A stretch of DNA of 5,452 nucleotides from Planctomycetota bacterium (GTDB lineage Bacteria > Planctomycetota > Phycisphaerae > Sedimentisphaerales > Anaerobacaceae): contig CP070830.1 of the NCBI GenBank assembly GCA_020344865.1, forward strand, positions 163,593 to 169,044. Reading direction: 5' to 3'. Of the stretch, positions 3,876 to 5,452 are shown piece after piece. The notes under the pieces were generated by a model. It did no database searches, was not told the DNA's origin, and was given only the letters and a program-made list of their open reading frames with translations. The first letter of the stretch is position 1; every line of letters begins with the position of its first letter. The translations under genes were made by a program, and so were the position numbers.

Positions 3876-5452
3876 ATGAGGAATTTAGTTTTTATCTTTG
3901 TTTGGTTGACTTTGGTTGTGGCGTGCGCGGCGGCCAATCAAGCTCCGATCGCAGATGGCGGGGCGGACCGATATGCGGGTGAAGAGCCAATTGTTCTTGA
4001 CGGAACGAGGTCTTTCGACCCGGACGGTTATGGTATCGTTGGATATAGCTGGCAGCAGATTTCGGGGCCCAATGCGGTAATTGCCGATGGGGATACTGCG
4101 AAGCCGAGTATTACACTTCCTCGAAGCAATTATGTCCAGAAGTGCCGGTTCGAGCTGGTAGTAAGTGACGGGGAGTTAGAAAGTAAGCCGGACAGCGTTA
4201 ATGTAACAGTGGTGCCAGCCTGGGGCAGCGACGTAGAAAGACTTTATCAATTGAATCCTCCGTTTGACCCGAACAAACCGACATTTGTTGCTTTCGGGGG
4301 CGGCTACGGCTGTGATTACGGCGCTGCGTGGGGGTCGAGCGGGGATTGGGAAGATAAGGCAAATGTCATAACATTTGACGAGTACTACAGTTATTATTCG
4401 AACCACTATGGTGATAAGCTGATTGTTTATCTTTCGGAGGCGGCGCCAGATTACCGTGAGCCGATTCAGACTATTGGCTTTAGTGCCGGTAACAAGCCTG
4501 CTATAAAGATAGCACGTTATATGAACCGGGCGTATTCAGACGGTCGGTATGCAATCAACCGAGTGACATTTTTGGATGAAGCCTCGCGTTATTGTAATAA
4601 TGAGATTCCGGGCGACGTCAGCGTTTTTTTAGCGAACTCGGTCGATGATGAACAATGCTGGATTGACACTTATATAGCGGTGACGGGTCAGTACAATAAA
4701 GAGGTTCTAAACGTCAGATTTCCGTACGTACCTGAGGACCTGGATTACGATGAATGGTGGGGCGTGTATCACGGGATTCCCCGTTGGTGGTATGGCGGCT
4801 CGCTGGATGCGAATTCGTGGGTTGACGGTGATATCTACAATGGCGGCGTGACGGCGGGAGCGTATTTATCGGTTATTGGGCCGGGCAAAAATCTTCACTT
4901 GGCGGCCGAACATGCGGACAAGTATTACTTTAAATGGAGCGGCGAAGGGCCGAACGATGTCTGGGACGATGAGCCGGATTCGATGCTGTTTTTTGACGAA
5001 TCTCACTCTCCGGGCCGTTTGCCTGAGCCGGTGGTGCTCGTGGGTCCTGGAGATGGGGCGTTGGTTGACAGTAACGGGGCAATACTTAGCTGTGAGGAAA
5101 GTGAGAACGCAGTTGGGTATGAGTTGTGGATGGGGCTCGGTCGGTACGATATGCTTTTTCTTGTTTCGGATACACCAAGCCCGCCAAATGAGATTATAAG
5201 CACTTTTCCCTCGGAGACCACGTGGTGGACGATAAAGGCGCGTGACGCATACGGCAGCACGATTTATGCCGATGCGAGCTGCATCAAGTTAGAAGAAGTG
5301 GCAGCGCAAGGCATCAAGAATACTCGGAAGAGAAAGAACTACAGTTCCATACAACGTGCGATAAACGATGCATCCGATGGAGATAAGATAGTGATATTGC
5401 CCGGGTGTTATCAGTATCGAGAGAACATCAATTTGAAAGGAAGAAATGTCAC
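3876..5452 (+). CDS. Large secreted mosaic protein: PKD, GFSAG hydrolase-like, Ig/FN3-like, beta-helix start (3' end beyond the window)
   Basis: The frame is open for 525 codons to the right edge. The ATG is preceded three bases upstream by an in-frame TAA, and AAAGG (3863-3867) lies eight bases before it. A hydrophobic signal MRNLVFIFVWLTLVVACAAA leads the protein; cleavage may be AAA/NQ, or VVAC (C17) may be a loose lipobox making it a lipoprotein. Residues 21-114 form a PKD-like domain (LDGTRSFDPDG at 41-51, W59, VVSDGE at 95-100). Residues about 135-355 resemble an alpha/beta-hydrolase: GFSAG (201-205, putative nucleophile S203), D234 after a beta-strand, and H299 in VYHGIPRWWYGG. About 384-470 is Ig/FN3-like (GYELWMG, WWTIKARDAYGS). 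From 489, YSSIQRAINDASDGDKIVIL, followed by PG.Y.ENINLKG, opens a right-handed beta-helix typical of Planctomycetota surface proteins. Hydrolase activity and substrate are unproven. Confidence 0.85.
   Translation, partial: MRNLVFIFVWLTLVVACAAANQAPIADGGADRYAGEEPIVLDGTRSFDPDGYGIVGYSWQQISGPNAVIADGDTAKPSITLPRSNYVQKCRFELVVSDGELESKPDSVNVTVVPAWGSDVERLYQLNPPFDPNKPTFVAFGGGYGCDYGAAWGSSGDWEDKANVITFDEYYSYYSNHYGDKLIVYLSEAAPDYREPIQTIGFSAGNKPAIKIARYMNRAYSDGRYAINRVTFLDEASRYCNNEIPGDVSVFLANSVDDEQCWIDTYIAVTGQYNKEVLNVRFPYVPEDLDYDEWWGVYHGIPRWWYGGSLDANSWVDGDIYNGGVTAGAYLSVIGPGKNLHLAAEHADKYYFKWSGEGPNDVWDDEPDSMLFFDESHSPGRLPEPVVLVGPGDGALVDSNGAILSCEESENAVGYELWMGLGRYDMLFLVSDTPSPPNEIISTFPSETTWWTIKARDAYGSTIYADASCIKLEEVAAQGIKNTRKRKNYSSIQRAINDASDGDKIVILPGCYQYRENINLKGRNV

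Noticed and set aside
3377..3937. Minus-strand frames of about 67-70 codons in the long spacer
   Set aside because: The translations are Pro/Ser/Thr-rich low-complexity products of the C-poor plus strand, with no domain, and one overlaps the start of the mosaic gene.
4876..5260. Frames on both strands inside the last gene
   Set aside because: They are shadows in other frames of the 525-codon mosaic protein, which has clear domains through this stretch.

Overview
The window looks like chromosomal DNA of a Planctomycetota bacterium, most likely of the Phycisphaerae type. That placement is inference. It rests on the kinds of protein present: a secreted repeat-type protein with a 'DPYLI.TAADMQAIGANPG.W' N-terminus, a Tat-exported FAD oxidoreductase, and a very mosaic secreted protein with a PKD domain and a beta-helix. 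No rRNA, tRNA, CRISPR array, transposase or phage gene was seen.

Layout. Positions 1-251 (minus strand) hold the 5' end of a secreted protein gene that runs off the left edge. A 374-base divergent spacer follows (252-625). Positions 626-2029 (plus) encode a complete Tat-signal FAD-dependent oxidoreductase, clearly richer in G+C than the rest. The 279-base spacer 2030-2308 carries short direct repeats, a copy of what looks like a dispersed repeat, a T-rich tract, a candidate promoter and an 8-bp stem-loop. Positions 2309-3277 (plus) encode a complete CPBP/CAAX-type membrane protease. A 598-base non-coding stretch (3278-3875) has a perfect-consensus sigma-70 promoter near its left end, a C-poor and G-rich body with a degenerate heptamer array and several dyads, and a second promoter candidate near its right end. 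From 3876 to the right edge (plus) lies the first 525 codons of a large secreted protein: signal peptide, PKD-like domain, a GFSAG hydrolase-like domain, an Ig/FN3-like domain and the start of a right-handed beta-helix.

The genes do not look like one operon. Spacers are long, the CPBP gene and the last gene each have their own promoter candidates, and base composition differs between genes. Shared themes are export and the cell envelope: three of the four products carry N-terminal export signals (two Sec-type, one Tat) and the fourth is an integral membrane protease. No functional pathway linking them can be shown from the sequence.

I did not find a clear new multi-gene system. The most unusual items are the roughly 500-base leader or RNA region between the perfect promoter and the mosaic gene, and the domain architecture of that gene.
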